Position numbers and translations under genes: made by a program. 64,000 nucleotides of DNA from Faucicola sp902506225 (GTDB lineage Bacteria; Pseudomonadota; Gammaproteobacteria; Pseudomonadales; Moraxellaceae), in assembly GCA_902506225.1 (NCBI GenBank), contig LR733345.1, positions 930,001 through 994,000 on the forward strand, given 5' to 3'. The notes below the pieces were generated by a model, which saw only the letters and a program-made list of their open reading frames with translations, was not told the DNA's origin and made no database searches. How positions within the stretch are numbered: position 1 is the stretch's first letter; every line of letters starts with the position of its first letter. Of the stretch, positions 26,481 through 35,213 are shown one piece after another.

Positions 26481-27254
26481 TTATAAACGAACGCGTGAGC
26501 CATCTTTGAGTAAATAGTAGGCAATGCCATAAAATATCGCGGTAAAAATCCCAATCGCCACCAAAGATGACCATACATTGACATCTGAATGACCCAAAAT
26601 ACCATAGCGAAAAGCATTGACCATATAAACAATGGGGTTTAGTAGCGATATGTTTTGCCAAAATCCCGATAAATCTTTAAGTGAATAAAACACACCGCCT
26701 AGATACGTCAAGGGTGTCAACACAAAACTGGGTACGATGGAAATATCATCAAACGAGCGCGCAAATACCGCATTAATCATACCGCCCAGCGAAAACAATG
26801 CTGAGGTCATCACCACGGTAAAAATCGTGACAAATGGGTGCACCAGTGATAACTGAGTAAAAAACAACGCGAGCACCGTCACAATCGCGCCAATGGTCAA
26901 CCCCCGAAACAAACCGCCCGCGATAAAACCTAGTAAAATGGTATGTTTAGAAATCGGACTGACCAGCATCTCTTCGATATTACCATGAAACTTGGTGGCA
27001 AAAAAACTCGATACCACATTGGAGTAGCTATTGGTAATCACCGACATCATAATCAAGCCAGGCACGATAAACTGTATGTAGGAGACACCGCCCATATCGC
27101 CAACGCGCGCGCCAATCATTTTACCAAAGATGATAAAATACAAACTCATGGTGATGGCAGGGGGCAACAGTGTTTGCGGCCAAATGCGAAGAATGCGGCG
27201 GATTTCCTTGACTAACAAGGTGTTAAATGCAACCAACTGGTGCTGAAAATCCAT
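26481..27254 (-). CDS. ABC-2 type transporter permease (YadH-like)
   Basis: This 257-residue membrane protein has six predicted helices and the ABC-2 layout. The N-terminus (FNTLLVKEIRRILRIWPQTLLPP) is the usual cytoplasmic entry helix, and GVFYSLKDLSGFWQNISLLNPIVYMVNAFRYG is the ABC-2 signature near the C-terminus. It starts one base before the end of the ATPase gene, so the two are co-translated. It resembles E. coli YadH. The substrate is not known. Confidence 0.9.
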   Translation of the reverse strand: MDFQHQLVAFNTLLVKEIRRILRIWPQTLLPPAITMSLYFIIFGKMIGARVGDMGGVSYIQFIVPGLIMMSVITNSYSNVVSSFFATKFHGNIEEMLVSPISKHTILLGFIAGGLFRGLTIGAIVTVLALFFTQLSLVHPFVTIFTVVMTSALFSLGGMINAVFARSFDDISIVPSFVLTPLTYLGGVFYSLKDLSGFWQNISLLNPIVYMVNAFRYGILGHSDVNVWSSLVAIGIFTAIFYGIAYYLLKDGSRVRL

Positions 27255-27255
27255 G

Positions 27256-28215
27256 TTAATTCTCCAATTTTTCAGTCAAATTATTTTCAACAATCCTCAA
27301 AAACAACTCTTCAAGGCGATTGGTTTTGTTACGCATACTCGCTACCTGAATATTTTGAGCAGTTAACTGGGCAAAAACATCATTTAAACTGTTGCCTTTT
27401 TTGAGTGTGACTTCAAGGGTCAACGGGTCTGGCTGCTTGGTTTTTACCACATTGGTTAAAGTAATGGGTGCGGGATAAGGTTGCGCCAAGTCAAACACAA
27501 AGCTTTCCATATCAAGGCTGGTAAGCAAACTTTTCATATCGGTATTGATACGAATTTCACCCTGGTCAAGGATAGCAATGTTTTTACACAGTTGCTCAGC
27601 TTCTTCTAAGTAATGGGTAGTTAAAATAATCGTCGTACCTTCTTCCGTGTTAATTTGCTGCATAAAATCCCACATCGAGCGGCGCAGTTCAATATCCACC
27701 CCTGCAGTCGGCTCATCCAAAATCAGCAGTTTGGGACGGTGCATTAAAGCACGCGCAATCATCAAACGGCGTTTCATACCGCCAGAGAGCATACGCGCTT
27801 TGTCATCGCGTTTTTCCCAAAGCCCCAATGCTTTAAGGAGTTTTTCGGCACGCGGGCGAGATTGCTTGGGAGGTATGCCAAAATAGCCCGCTTGGGTAAT
27901 CAAAATATCTTCGATTTTTTCAAACTGCATAAAGTTAAATTCTTGCGGCACCACGCCTAAGAACTGCTTGGCTTTGGCAGGCTGTTTAAGCAAATCTACC
28001 CCAAAAATTTCTACCGAGCCTGAGGTGGGTTTAAATAGCGAGCTGATAATACCAATGGTGGTGGATTTACCCGCACCATTGGGACCAAGGAGGGCAAAAA
28101 ATCCACCTTGGGGTACAGTCAAATCAATGCCTTTGAGTGCGGCAAAACCATTTGGGTAGGTTTTGGTGAGCTGGGTGATTTTTAGAGCAGGGATGGTAGT
28201 GTCAAAGTTTGCCAT
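27256..28215 (-). CDS. ABC transporter ATP-binding protein (YadG-like)
   Basis: This 319-residue ATPase belongs to the CcmA/NodI-like exporter group. Walker A is GPNGAGKST (about 43-51), the signature is LSGGMKRR (about 142-149), Walker B is LLILDEPTAGVD and the H-loop lies in TTHYLEEAE. The C-terminal 90 residues are an accessory domain typical of YadG. It pairs with the adjacent YadH-like permease to form an exporter of unknown substrate and heads the operon ATPase-permease-queF. Confidence 0.92.
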   Translation of the reverse strand: MANFDTTIPALKITQLTKTYPNGFAALKGIDLTVPQGGFFALLGPNGAGKSTTIGIISSLFKPTSGSVEIFGVDLLKQPAKAKQFLGVVPQEFNFMQFEKIEDILITQAGYFGIPPKQSRPRAEKLLKALGLWEKRDDKARMLSGGMKRRLMIARALMHRPKLLILDEPTAGVDIELRRSMWDFMQQINTEEGTTIILTTHYLEEAEQLCKNIAILDQGEIRINTDMKSLLTSLDMESFVFDLAQPYPAPITLTNVVKTKQPDPLTLEVTLKKGNSLNDVFAQLTAQNIQVASMRNKTNRLEELFLRIVENNLTEKLEN

Positions 28216-28330
28216 AGCAATGCAGGTTCTGGTTAAAGGTGAGACCTTAATGGGGATGGGTTGGACAGTTTAAAGATTTGAGTGAACTAAGTTTATATTG
28301 GTTAAGTTAAATTATATCAATGATACAATT

Positions 28331-28360
28331 AAAAAAGCCTATCAGTTGATAGGCTTTATC
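28331..28360 (-). terminator. Terminator of the cytochrome gene
   Basis: AAAGCCTATCA pairs with TGATAGGCTTT around GT. On the minus strand it is followed by TTTTTT. It ends the cytochrome c5-like gene. Confidence 0.88.
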
Positions 28361-28374
28361 TGGGCTAAAAATGA

Positions 28375-28968
28375 CTATTTGGCTTGAGACACCATATAAT
28401 CAACCGCGTTGGTCACTTCCACATCTAGCAAATCAGCGTTACCACCTTTGGCTGGCATGGCGTTAAAGCCTTGTAGCGCGTGTTGGTGAAGGGTAGCGGT
28501 ACCTTTAGCGATACGGGGACCCCAAGCGCCTTTATCACCAAATTTTGGTGCACCTAACAGACCTGCTGCGTGACAAGTATGGCAAACACCTTCATAAATT
28601 ACTTTGCCTTCACGTGGTTTATTTGGATCAGCGGCGCCCAATGCAGCGGCAATAGTGATATCACACTCTTTACCTTCAAAACAAACTTTACCTTGGGGGG
28701 CAATACGTGCGATTAGATTTGGGTATAATGCAACCAATTTTGCAACTTGAGGTGGATCTTCAGGTGCTTTTTCTGCTGCCTTTTTTGCGGGAGCGGCAGA
28801 GGATGCAGGTGCTGAAGCAGTTGCAGTACTTGAGGCAGTCGCGGTACTTGAAGCGCTAGCGGTAGCTGATGCCGCTGCGGGGGCACTGGCTTTATCCTCA
28901 GCTTGGCTGACAGCGATACCAGCAAGACTTAGCATAGTAACCGCTGATAACATCACTACTTTTTTCAT
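28375..28968 (-). CDS. Cytochrome c5-like c-type cytochrome
   Basis: This periplasmic mono-heme cytochrome has 197 residues. A signal peptide ends near VSQA|ED (about 23). A 40-residue Ala/Ser/Thr linker follows (about 28-65). The c5-like domain has the heme site CHTCH (Cys129, Cys132, His133) and the probable axial Met171 (NAMPAKGG). A second Cys pair (Cys96, Cys102) in KVCFEGKECD precedes the heme site and is less usual. It probably shuttles electrons to a terminal oxidase. It is a single-gene unit. Confidence 0.88.
   Translation of the reverse strand: MKKVVMLSAVTMLSLAGIAVSQAEDKASAPAAASATASASSTATASSTATASAPASSAAPAKKAAEKAPEDPPQVAKLVALYPNLIARIAPQGKVCFEGKECDITIAAALGAADPNKPREGKVIYEGVCHTCHAAGLLGAPKFGDKGAWGPRIAKGTATLHQHALQGFNAMPAKGGNADLLDVEVTNAVDYMVSQAK
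28817..28870. repeat. Three in-frame 18-bp copies in the cytochrome linker
   Basis: Three diverging 18-bp units (28817-28834, 28835-28852, 28853-28870) encode an Ala/Ser/Thr hexapeptide repeat. The unit is a multiple of three, so copy-number change alters linker length without a frameshift. Confidence 0.75.
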
Positions 28969-29256
28969 TCGTCACGTTCTCTCAAACAGGTGAATTAAAT
29001 TATCGTAATACTTTTAAAGCGGATAATATGAGCCATTAGATTGCTCGATTGTATCCGTTGATGCAATATTGATGCGATAAATGTTACACAGATTTATTTT
29101 CCATACTATTATAAGGGAAAATTATCTGAAAAAGCTATGCTTATTTGATATGTGCTATCAACTTTGCCAAGCAGTTTTTGGCAGTAATTTTGATGATTTG
29201 CTTATTGCACGAAAAGTTTGCTAAAATAGCCCACTGCTTTTTTTCAATGCCAATAA

Positions 29257-29332
29257 GCGTTCGTAGCTCAACTGGATAGAGTACAGGTCTCCGAAGCCTG
29301 TGGCGTGGGTTCGAGTCCCGCCGAGCGCACCA
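29257..29332 (+). tRNA. tRNA-Arg (anticodon CCG)
   Basis: Acceptor GCGTTCG pairs with CGAGCGC. The anticodon stem CAGGT/GCCTG encloses CTCCGAA, giving anticodon CCG. The T loop is TTCGAGT, the discriminator is A and CCA is encoded. A TAAAAT at 29222-29227 with TTGCTT 18 bases upstream is a plausible promoter. Confidence 0.96.
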
Positions 29333-29470
29333 TTTTATTGATTTTATCCTTAATATAAAACATTAATTCTATTGATAAATTCACTATCATCTGCCCTTTA
29401 GTTTACTTCATTATCATTGATTGTTTTATCCTTGATAAAAAGTTTGTTTAATCTATTAATTGACCAACAA

Positions 29471-30322
29471 TTAGATTGAATGATAAAACGGTTTATCCCC
29501 ATTAATAGTGGCACGGTGCATGACACGATGTACGGTATCGCCATAATCATGGGTCGCATAGTGCTGCGTGGCGCGATTATCCCAAAACGCAATGTCATCA
29601 TTTTGCCAGTGCCATCTTACCGTAAACTCAGGTTTGCTAATATGTTGGAATAAAAAATTGAGTACCGCTTTACTTTCTGAGTCGGACAATTCATTTATCT
29701 TTGTGGTAAAGCCTTCATTCACAAAAATCAATTTTTTACCAGTGACAGGGTGAGTGCGAATGACAGGATGCACCACAGGCGGATTGTCAACTTGCGCTTG
29801 TTGCCACTGGGCAAAGCCCTCGGGGGTATTGCCAAATCGCTCTTGCGGGAAGGATTGAATAATATTGTGCGTTGCCGTCAACCCTGCCAAAAAAGCGCGA
29901 AACGCAGGCGATAAATTATCATACGCCGCATAGCTGCTTGACCACAGCGTATCACCACCAAAGCTTGGGACTTGTTTGGCTGCCAAAATACTGCCAAGCG
30001 GTGGCGTTTCGCTAAAAGTCACATCGGTATGCCAAATGGCATTGTCTCGCAAATCGGTTTTATGATTATCAAGCAGTACAATCTCTGGCTGGTTATCGGC
30101 TTGGGGAAAAATCGGGTGAATATGCAGTGAGCCAAATTGACGCGCAAAATCCGCTTGTTGTTTTGGGGTAATTGCCTGTTTACGAAAGAATAAGACTTGA
30201 TGCGTCAATAATGCTTGCTCAATTTCGTGTTGCTGAGTGTCTACCAAAGGTTGGCTAAAGTCGACACCTGTCACCACCGCGCCAATATTTGGGGTAATTT
30301 TTTCGATTGTTAACGTGGTCAT
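29471..30322 (-). CDS. tauD: Taurine dioxygenase (TauD/TfdA family)
   Basis: TauD is an Fe(II)/2-oxoglutarate dioxygenase that releases sulfite from taurine. It is 283 residues from ATG 30322, chosen because GGAG precedes it; a TTG four codons upstream is less likely. The iron ligands His98 and Asp100 (IWHTDVTF) and the C-terminal His in WDNRATQHYA are present. An Arg for 2-oxoglutarate follows (HRVMHRATI). It is the last gene of tauABCD. A related alkanesulfonate dioxygenase cannot be fully excluded, but the operon favours taurine. Confidence 0.92.
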   Translation of the reverse strand: MTTLTIEKITPNIGAVVTGVDFSQPLVDTQQHEIEQALLTHQVLFFRKQAITPKQQADFARQFGSLHIHPIFPQADNQPEIVLLDNHKTDLRDNAIWHTDVTFSETPPLGSILAAKQVPSFGGDTLWSSSYAAYDNLSPAFRAFLAGLTATHNIIQSFPQERFGNTPEGFAQWQQAQVDNPPVVHPVIRTHPVTGKKLIFVNEGFTTKINELSDSESKAVLNFLFQHISKPEFTVRWHWQNDDIAFWDNRATQHYATHDYGDTVHRVMHRATINGDKPFYHSI

Positions 30323-30364
30323 GATGATCTCCAAATTGTTCAGTTATCAGTTGTTACAGCTGTT

Positions 30365-31270
30365 TTAATATTTGCCGTACCAAGGGGCAAGGTTGGCTTG
30401 TAATTTTCTTAATAAAATTTCTAAAATAAACGCAATCACCGCAATAATTATAATCCCTAGAATGACAATATCCGTCGATAGAAACTGCGCGGCTGACTGA
30501 ATCATAAAGCCCAACCCTTTAGTTGCGGCCACCAATTCAGCTGCCACCAAAGTGGACCAACCCACACCTAGACCAATACGAATCCCTGTGAGGATATGCG
30601 GTAAAGCCGATGGCAATGTCACATGCCAAAGTAATTGCGATGGGGTCGCACCGAGCGATAGCGCGGCAAATTGGCGGCTTTTATTAACCGTTAAAATACC
30701 CTGCAACGTTGAGATAATAATCGGCGCTAAAATCGATAAAAAGATAAGCGTGATTTTGGTCAGCTCACCAATCCCTAACCAAATCACCAATAATGGCAAA
30801 TAGGCGAGCGGGGGAATCGGGCGATAAAACTCGAGTAACGGGTCAAAAATAGCCTGAACTGTGCGATTGGTTCCCATCCAAATTGCGATAGGCACACCCA
30901 CAACCACTGCCAAAACCAAGGCAATAAATACCCGCCCTAGGCTGGCAAAGGTATGCTGTATCAAGGTTGCCGACATATAGCCTTCCGTGGAGACTTTGAC
31001 AAACTGTTGCCACACACTGGTAGGGTTTGGTAAAAATAAACTTGGCACCAGCCCTGTCGCAGTCACCGCCCACCAAATTGCTAACGCAGTAACCACACTG
31101 ATAAAGCCCCAGACCACCCCATGATGTTGGGACACAAAAGATGAGGCACGGGTGGGGGGTGTTGTCATGGTAGTCTCAATAACGGCTGCAGTTGGCACTG
31201 ACTGATGGTCGATTGGCTTATCAGCGGCGCGTGTTGCGGTATCAATCTTAGAAATTGTTTGGCTCGTCAT
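30365..31270 (-). CDS. tauC: Taurine ABC transporter permease
   Basis: This 301-residue inner-membrane permease of the taurine/nitrate/sulfonate importer family has six helices after a 50-residue polar N-terminal extension. The cytoplasmic EAA-like loop (QFAALSLGATPSQLLWHVTLPSALPHI) contacts TauB. It lies between tauB and tauD with gaps of about 50 and 42 bases. Expression is probably induced by sulfate starvation, as for the family; no binding site was recognised. Confidence 0.93.
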   Translation of the reverse strand: MTSQTISKIDTATRAADKPIDHQSVPTAAVIETTMTTPPTRASSFVSQHHGVVWGFISVVTALAIWWAVTATGLVPSLFLPNPTSVWQQFVKVSTEGYMSATLIQHTFASLGRVFIALVLAVVVGVPIAIWMGTNRTVQAIFDPLLEFYRPIPPLAYLPLLVIWLGIGELTKITLIFLSILAPIIISTLQGILTVNKSRQFAALSLGATPSQLLWHVTLPSALPHILTGIRIGLGVGWSTLVAAELVAATKGLGFMIQSAAQFLSTDIVILGIIIIAVIAFILEILLRKLQANLAPWYGKY

Positions 31271-31322
31271 GACCTAATTCCTGTTAAATTATTATGATGA
31301 ATTGGCGCAGTTTTAGCAGCTG

Positions 31323-32102
31323 TCAAATACGACCCGCCACAATTTGCTGAAATAACTGTTCTCGCCATTCAATAAACTTACGGTCAGATTTTATGGCGCG
31401 GGTGCTTTGTCCTTGAGCAAAGCGTTGGCTAAAAGTGGGTTGGTAATGGTGCAGAATTTTTCCTTGACCCATCACCACCAAGTCGGTTGCCAAAAATAAC
31501 GCTTCTTCAATATCATGCGAAATCAACAATATTTGTCGTTTGCTTTGCTGCCAAATATTGAGCAGTAGTTCTTGCATGGATTCGCGCATAAAAGCATCAA
31601 GAGCAGCAAACGGCTCATCTAGTAATAACATTTTGGCTTTTGATGCTAGTACGCGAGCGATGCCCACACGTTGTTGCATGCCGCCTGATAATTCCCAAAT
31701 CGATTTGTCCGCAGCATGTTCTAGTCCTACCCACTGCAAAATTTGCTCGGTTTGTTTGGCTTGGGTTTTGGCATCGACCCCTGCTAATTTGCCAGCAAAA
31801 CTGACGTTGTCAGCGACATTGAGCCAAGGGAATAACGCATGGTTTTGAAATACCACCGCTCTATCCACACTGGGTTTGGTGATGGCTTGACCATCTAGGC
31901 TTAACGCGCCTTGGGTCACAGGAATAAAGCCTGCAATGCTGTTGAGCAAAGTGCTTTTACCGCAGCCTGATGCCCCAAGCACCACACAAAAACTTTGCGC
32001 TGCCAATGATAAATTCACCTTATCGAGTGCCAAGGTGGGGTGGCTATTGGACTGGGTAGTTGGATACTGTACGCTTAAATTTTCAATCACTAATCCGCTC
32101 AT
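31323..32102 (-). CDS. tauB: Taurine ABC transporter ATP-binding protein
   Basis: TauB energises taurine import. It is 259 residues with Walker A GASGCGKST, signature LSGGMQQRVGIARVLA, Walker B MLLLDEPFAALD and H-loop LLISHDIEEAL. The D-loop and Q-loop (FQNHALFPWLNVADN) are typical of the SsuB/TauB group. The ATG is preceded by AAGGAA. It is 29 bases downstream of tauA. Confidence 0.94.
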   Translation of the reverse strand: MSGLVIENLSVQYPTTQSNSHPTLALDKVNLSLAAQSFCVVLGASGCGKSTLLNSIAGFIPVTQGALSLDGQAITKPSVDRAVVFQNHALFPWLNVADNVSFAGKLAGVDAKTQAKQTEQILQWVGLEHAADKSIWELSGGMQQRVGIARVLASKAKMLLLDEPFAALDAFMRESMQELLLNIWQQSKRQILLISHDIEEALFLATDLVVMGQGKILHHYQPTFSQRFAQGQSTRAIKSDRKFIEWREQLFQQIVAGRI

Positions 32103-32131
32103 GCTATCTCATTCCTTGTTAAGCCTTGCTA

Positions 32132-33211
32132 CTACTTGCTATCCAAATATTGGTTGGTGACAAAATCTGAATAATCAGCTAATACAGTATCCACCTTACC
32201 TTGTGATTTAAGAAATTCAGCCGTTTTGCGGATGTTGTCAGCAAAGGGTTTTTGTAGCAAAGTCTGCTGTTCACTGACCGGTAGATAACGATTGCCTGCC
32301 AGTAGGTTGCTGATATCGCTCGGTGTTGAACCGGTAATTTGCGCAATTTTTTGCACGTTACTAGCATTGCCAATAAAGGCTTTAGGGTCTTGGCTATATT
32401 TGCCGGTGGCATCGGTGCTGATTTTGACGAACTGTTTTAAGAAGTCAGGATTTTTTTGGGCAAAATCTTTACGCGCCACCCATAAGTCATAGGTCGGACT
32501 ACCCCAGCTAGCCACTTCTTTTGAAGTCGTCAAAACATGCCCAGTGGCTTTGACTTTACTTAAAACCGGCTCCCAAACATAGGTGGCATCAATATCTCCT
32601 CGCTCCCAAGCTGCATTGATTTCCGGTGGACGAAGATTAATAATGGTGACTTTGTTTGGGTCAATGTTCCAATGCTTCAGCGCGGCAAGTAAACTGTAAT
32701 GGGTGGTAGAAACATAGGGTACGGCAATTTTTTTACCGATTAAATCTTGCGGTGTTTTGATATTACTAGCATTTCTGACGACCAAGCTTTCCGCTTCACC
32801 GATTTCACTGGTCACCAAAAAAACTTGAAGCGGTACGCCTTTGGTGGCAGCGGCTGCCAATGGACTTGAGCCGATATTGCCAATATCAATGCTGCCGGCA
32901 CTAATGGCAGCAACGACGTCTGCACCGGTATCAAATTTTCGCCAGTTGATATCACGCTGCGTGGTTTGCTCATAGGTTTTATCGGCTTGAGCAAGTTTGG
33001 CTGGGTCAACCCCGGTTTGATAAGCAATGGTAACGGCTTGCTTGCTATCTGCGGTTGATGTGTTGCCGGTTGAAGATGCGCTGGTGGGCGTTGCTTGATT
33101 TTGTGACTGAGCTTGTGACTGCGAATTTGATTGAGAATAAACATAGCCCGCGCCAATCGCCGCAATCCCTGCGGTCAACCCTGCCGCGAATAATTTATTT
33201 TGCTTAGTCAT
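32132..33211 (-). CDS. tauA: Taurine ABC transporter substrate-binding protein
   Basis: This periplasmic binding protein (359 residues) has an N-terminal hydrophobic segment (about 8-25) followed by a Gln/Ser-rich linker (about 26-55), which is unusual. It may stay membrane-anchored, since no lipobox is seen. The core starts at VTIAYQTGVDPAKLAQADKTYE, the classic TauA opening, with later YVWEPVLSKVKATG. ATG 33211 has AAGGGG upstream. It heads tauABCD, which imports and degrades taurine as a sulfur source. Confidence 0.92.
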   Translation of the reverse strand: MTKQNKLFAAGLTAGIAAIGAGYVYSQSNSQSQAQSQNQATPTSASSTGNTSTADSKQAVTIAYQTGVDPAKLAQADKTYEQTTQRDINWRKFDTGADVVAAISAGSIDIGNIGSSPLAAAATKGVPLQVFLVTSEIGEAESLVVRNASNIKTPQDLIGKKIAVPYVSTTHYSLLAALKHWNIDPNKVTIINLRPPEINAAWERGDIDATYVWEPVLSKVKATGHVLTTSKEVASWGSPTYDLWVARKDFAQKNPDFLKQFVKISTDATGKYSQDPKAFIGNASNVQKIAQITGSTPSDISNLLAGNRYLPVSEQQTLLQKPFADNIRKTAEFLKSQGKVDTVLADYSDFVTNQYLDSK

Positions 33212-33283
33212 TTTTACCCCTTAATTCGTCATAGATATGCTGTATGTGAATTATTATGTAAAAACCTGTATATTCTGTAAAAT

Positions 33284-33300
33284 AATATTAACAATATTGT
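33284..33300. promoter_or_regulatory. Inverted repeat in the tauA-pepD divergent region
   Basis: AATATT-AAC-AATATT (33284-33298) overlaps the perfect 10-bp palindrome ACAATATTGT (33291-33300). The position, between the divergent starts of tauA and pepD, would suit an operator. It does not match a CysB/Cbl site that I can recognise, and AT-richness makes chance possible. Confidence 0.35.
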
Positions 33301-33439
33301 ATTTTCTAAAATGGAATATTACTGTTCGTTTGCCAATCGCCCTATAACTAAGCTAACCAGAAATAAGCTGACTATTCGTATGTAAAATTCGCTACAATAT
33401 TGCCTTTGATAGTTAATACAATAAAAATCAGGCAATACC

Positions 33440-34954
33440 ATGACAACCAACCTCTCTCAACTGTCACCCACTGCTGTTTGGCAATGGTTTGATCAAATTT
33501 GTGCTATTCCACATCCTACTTTTCATGAACACGCATTGGGTGACTTTATTGTTCAAGCAGTCCAAACCCGCGGACAGCCATACGGGTTAACGGTCAAAAA
33601 AGATGAAAAAGGCAATATTTTTATCTATAAGCCAGCAAGCTTACAGCTTGATAGCAATATGGCAAACCATCCTGCGGTGGCTATCCAAGCGCATTTTGAC
33701 ATGGTGGCACAAAAAGGGGAAACCACCAACCATGATTTTATCACCGACCCTATCAAACCTGTCATTAAAGACGATTGGGTCTGGGCAAGCGATACGACGC
33801 TTGGGGCAGATAATGGTATTGGGCTTGCTATGGCATTGGCGGTAGCGTTTAGTGATGATATTGTCCATCCACCACTTGAGTTGATTTTGACTTGTGAAGA
33901 AGAAATCGGCATGGGCGGCGTCCAAGCCATTCACCCTGAGTGGCTGACCGCACCTGCGATGATTAACCTTGACTCGGAAGATGAAGGCGAACTGTTTATT
34001 GGCTGTGCTGGCGGGCGTGATGCAACATTTCAGTTAACTTCCTCGCTCATTACCGTAACCGAGGGTGTCACGCCGATGGTGATTAAGGTAAGCGGTTTAC
34101 AAGGTGGGCACTCTGGCATTGATATTCATAAAGGCTTAGCCAATGCTAACTTGTTACTGGCGCGCGTGCTGGCAAGCCTGTTTGGCTCATCGCCTTTTTA
34201 TCTGCAACACTGGGCAGGTGGGGTACTGCGAAATGTGATTACGCGTGAAGCCTCTGCGGCGGTGTTGGGTGATTTTGACCGTATCAGCCAGTTGCTTCCC
34301 ACTATCTTGCAAACGCTACAAGCTGAATATAAAATCACGGAACCTAATCTCACCGTCACTGTTGAAAAACTAGTAGCCACGGACGCGTTGTCACCGGCAT
34401 CTACCGACCTTTCCGCTCTTAGTATAGCCGACAGTCAGCGTGTGCTTAACTTGCTGCGTAGCCTACCCAATGGCGTAATACGGATGAGCGATAGTTTTGC
34501 CGGCGTGGTAGATACATCAATTAGCACGGGTGTGGTAAAGCTTGGCCAAACTCATGACAATAATCAAACCGCCACCCTTGAGATACGTTGTCTGATGCGA
34601 TCTTTGGGTGAAACCCCAAAAGATGATATCGCCCAGCGGCTACAAGCTTTAGCAGATTTGTCAGGGGCAGCGCTAGAGCTAAGCGATGATTATCCAGGCT
34701 GGCAACCTGACCCAGATTCTAAGCTATTGGCAGTGGCAAAATCTGTGATGGCGAGTCATTTTGCAGGCGAGCCAAAGCTGCAGGTGATTCATGCCGGTCT
34801 TGAATGCGGCATATTTAAAGGTAAAGCGCCAAACATGGACATGATTTCTTTTGGTCCAAATATCCGTGCGGCACACTCACCCAAAGAGCGCGTAGAAATC
34901 GCCAGCGTGGCAAAAACTTGGCAGGTATTATTAGACTTATTAAAAGTCTTGTAA
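33440..34954 (+). CDS. pepD: Aminoacyl-histidine dipeptidase (peptidase D)
   Basis: PepD is a cytoplasmic M20C metallopeptidase that cleaves Xaa-His dipeptides such as carnosine. It is 504 residues, near the usual 485-500. Metal-site motifs are visible: IQAHFDMVAQ, the loop LGADNGIGLAMALAVA, LTCEEEIGMGG, the Asp in MINLDSEDEGELFIGCAGG and the C-terminal HAGLECGIF with AAHSPKERV. The dimerisation lid domain lies between about 190 and 400. It is transcribed divergently from tauA as a single gene. Confidence 0.95.
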   Translation: MTTNLSQLSPTAVWQWFDQICAIPHPTFHEHALGDFIVQAVQTRGQPYGLTVKKDEKGNIFIYKPASLQLDSNMANHPAVAIQAHFDMVAQKGETTNHDFITDPIKPVIKDDWVWASDTTLGADNGIGLAMALAVAFSDDIVHPPLELILTCEEEIGMGGVQAIHPEWLTAPAMINLDSEDEGELFIGCAGGRDATFQLTSSLITVTEGVTPMVIKVSGLQGGHSGIDIHKGLANANLLLARVLASLFGSSPFYLQHWAGGVLRNVITREASAAVLGDFDRISQLLPTILQTLQAEYKITEPNLTVTVEKLVATDALSPASTDLSALSIADSQRVLNLLRSLPNGVIRMSDSFAGVVDTSISTGVVKLGQTHDNNQTATLEIRCLMRSLGETPKDDIAQRLQALADLSGAALELSDDYPGWQPDPDSKLLAVAKSVMASHFAGEPKLQVIHAGLECGIFKGKAPNMDMISFGPNIRAAHSPKERVEIASVAKTWQVLLDLLKVL

Positions 34955-35147
34955 TGGCTAAAATACGCTCTACAAGCGAAACCCTAGCATGACGGCTAGA
35001 TTGAGCGCTGATTGTTTCATCGCCTTGTCGGTGTAGCTTAAGATTGCTTATGCAGCTACCCCAGTTGTGAAAAAATGTCGTCGCTAAGGTTTTGAATTTA
35101 AGGTTTTAAACCTATGGTGTTGAGCCTATTTTTTTACACTGCGATGC

Positions 35148-35184
35148 GAAAAACCCTTGAAAACATTGATTTTCAAGGGTTTAG
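35148..35184. terminator. Bidirectional terminator between pepD and the OPT gene
   Basis: AAACCCTTGAAAA pairs perfectly with TTTTCAAGGGTTT around a 6-nt loop. It lies between the two convergent genes. Confidence 0.85.
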
Positions 35185-35213
35185 TTTATAGGGGTATTAG
35201 ATTTTAATGCTTG

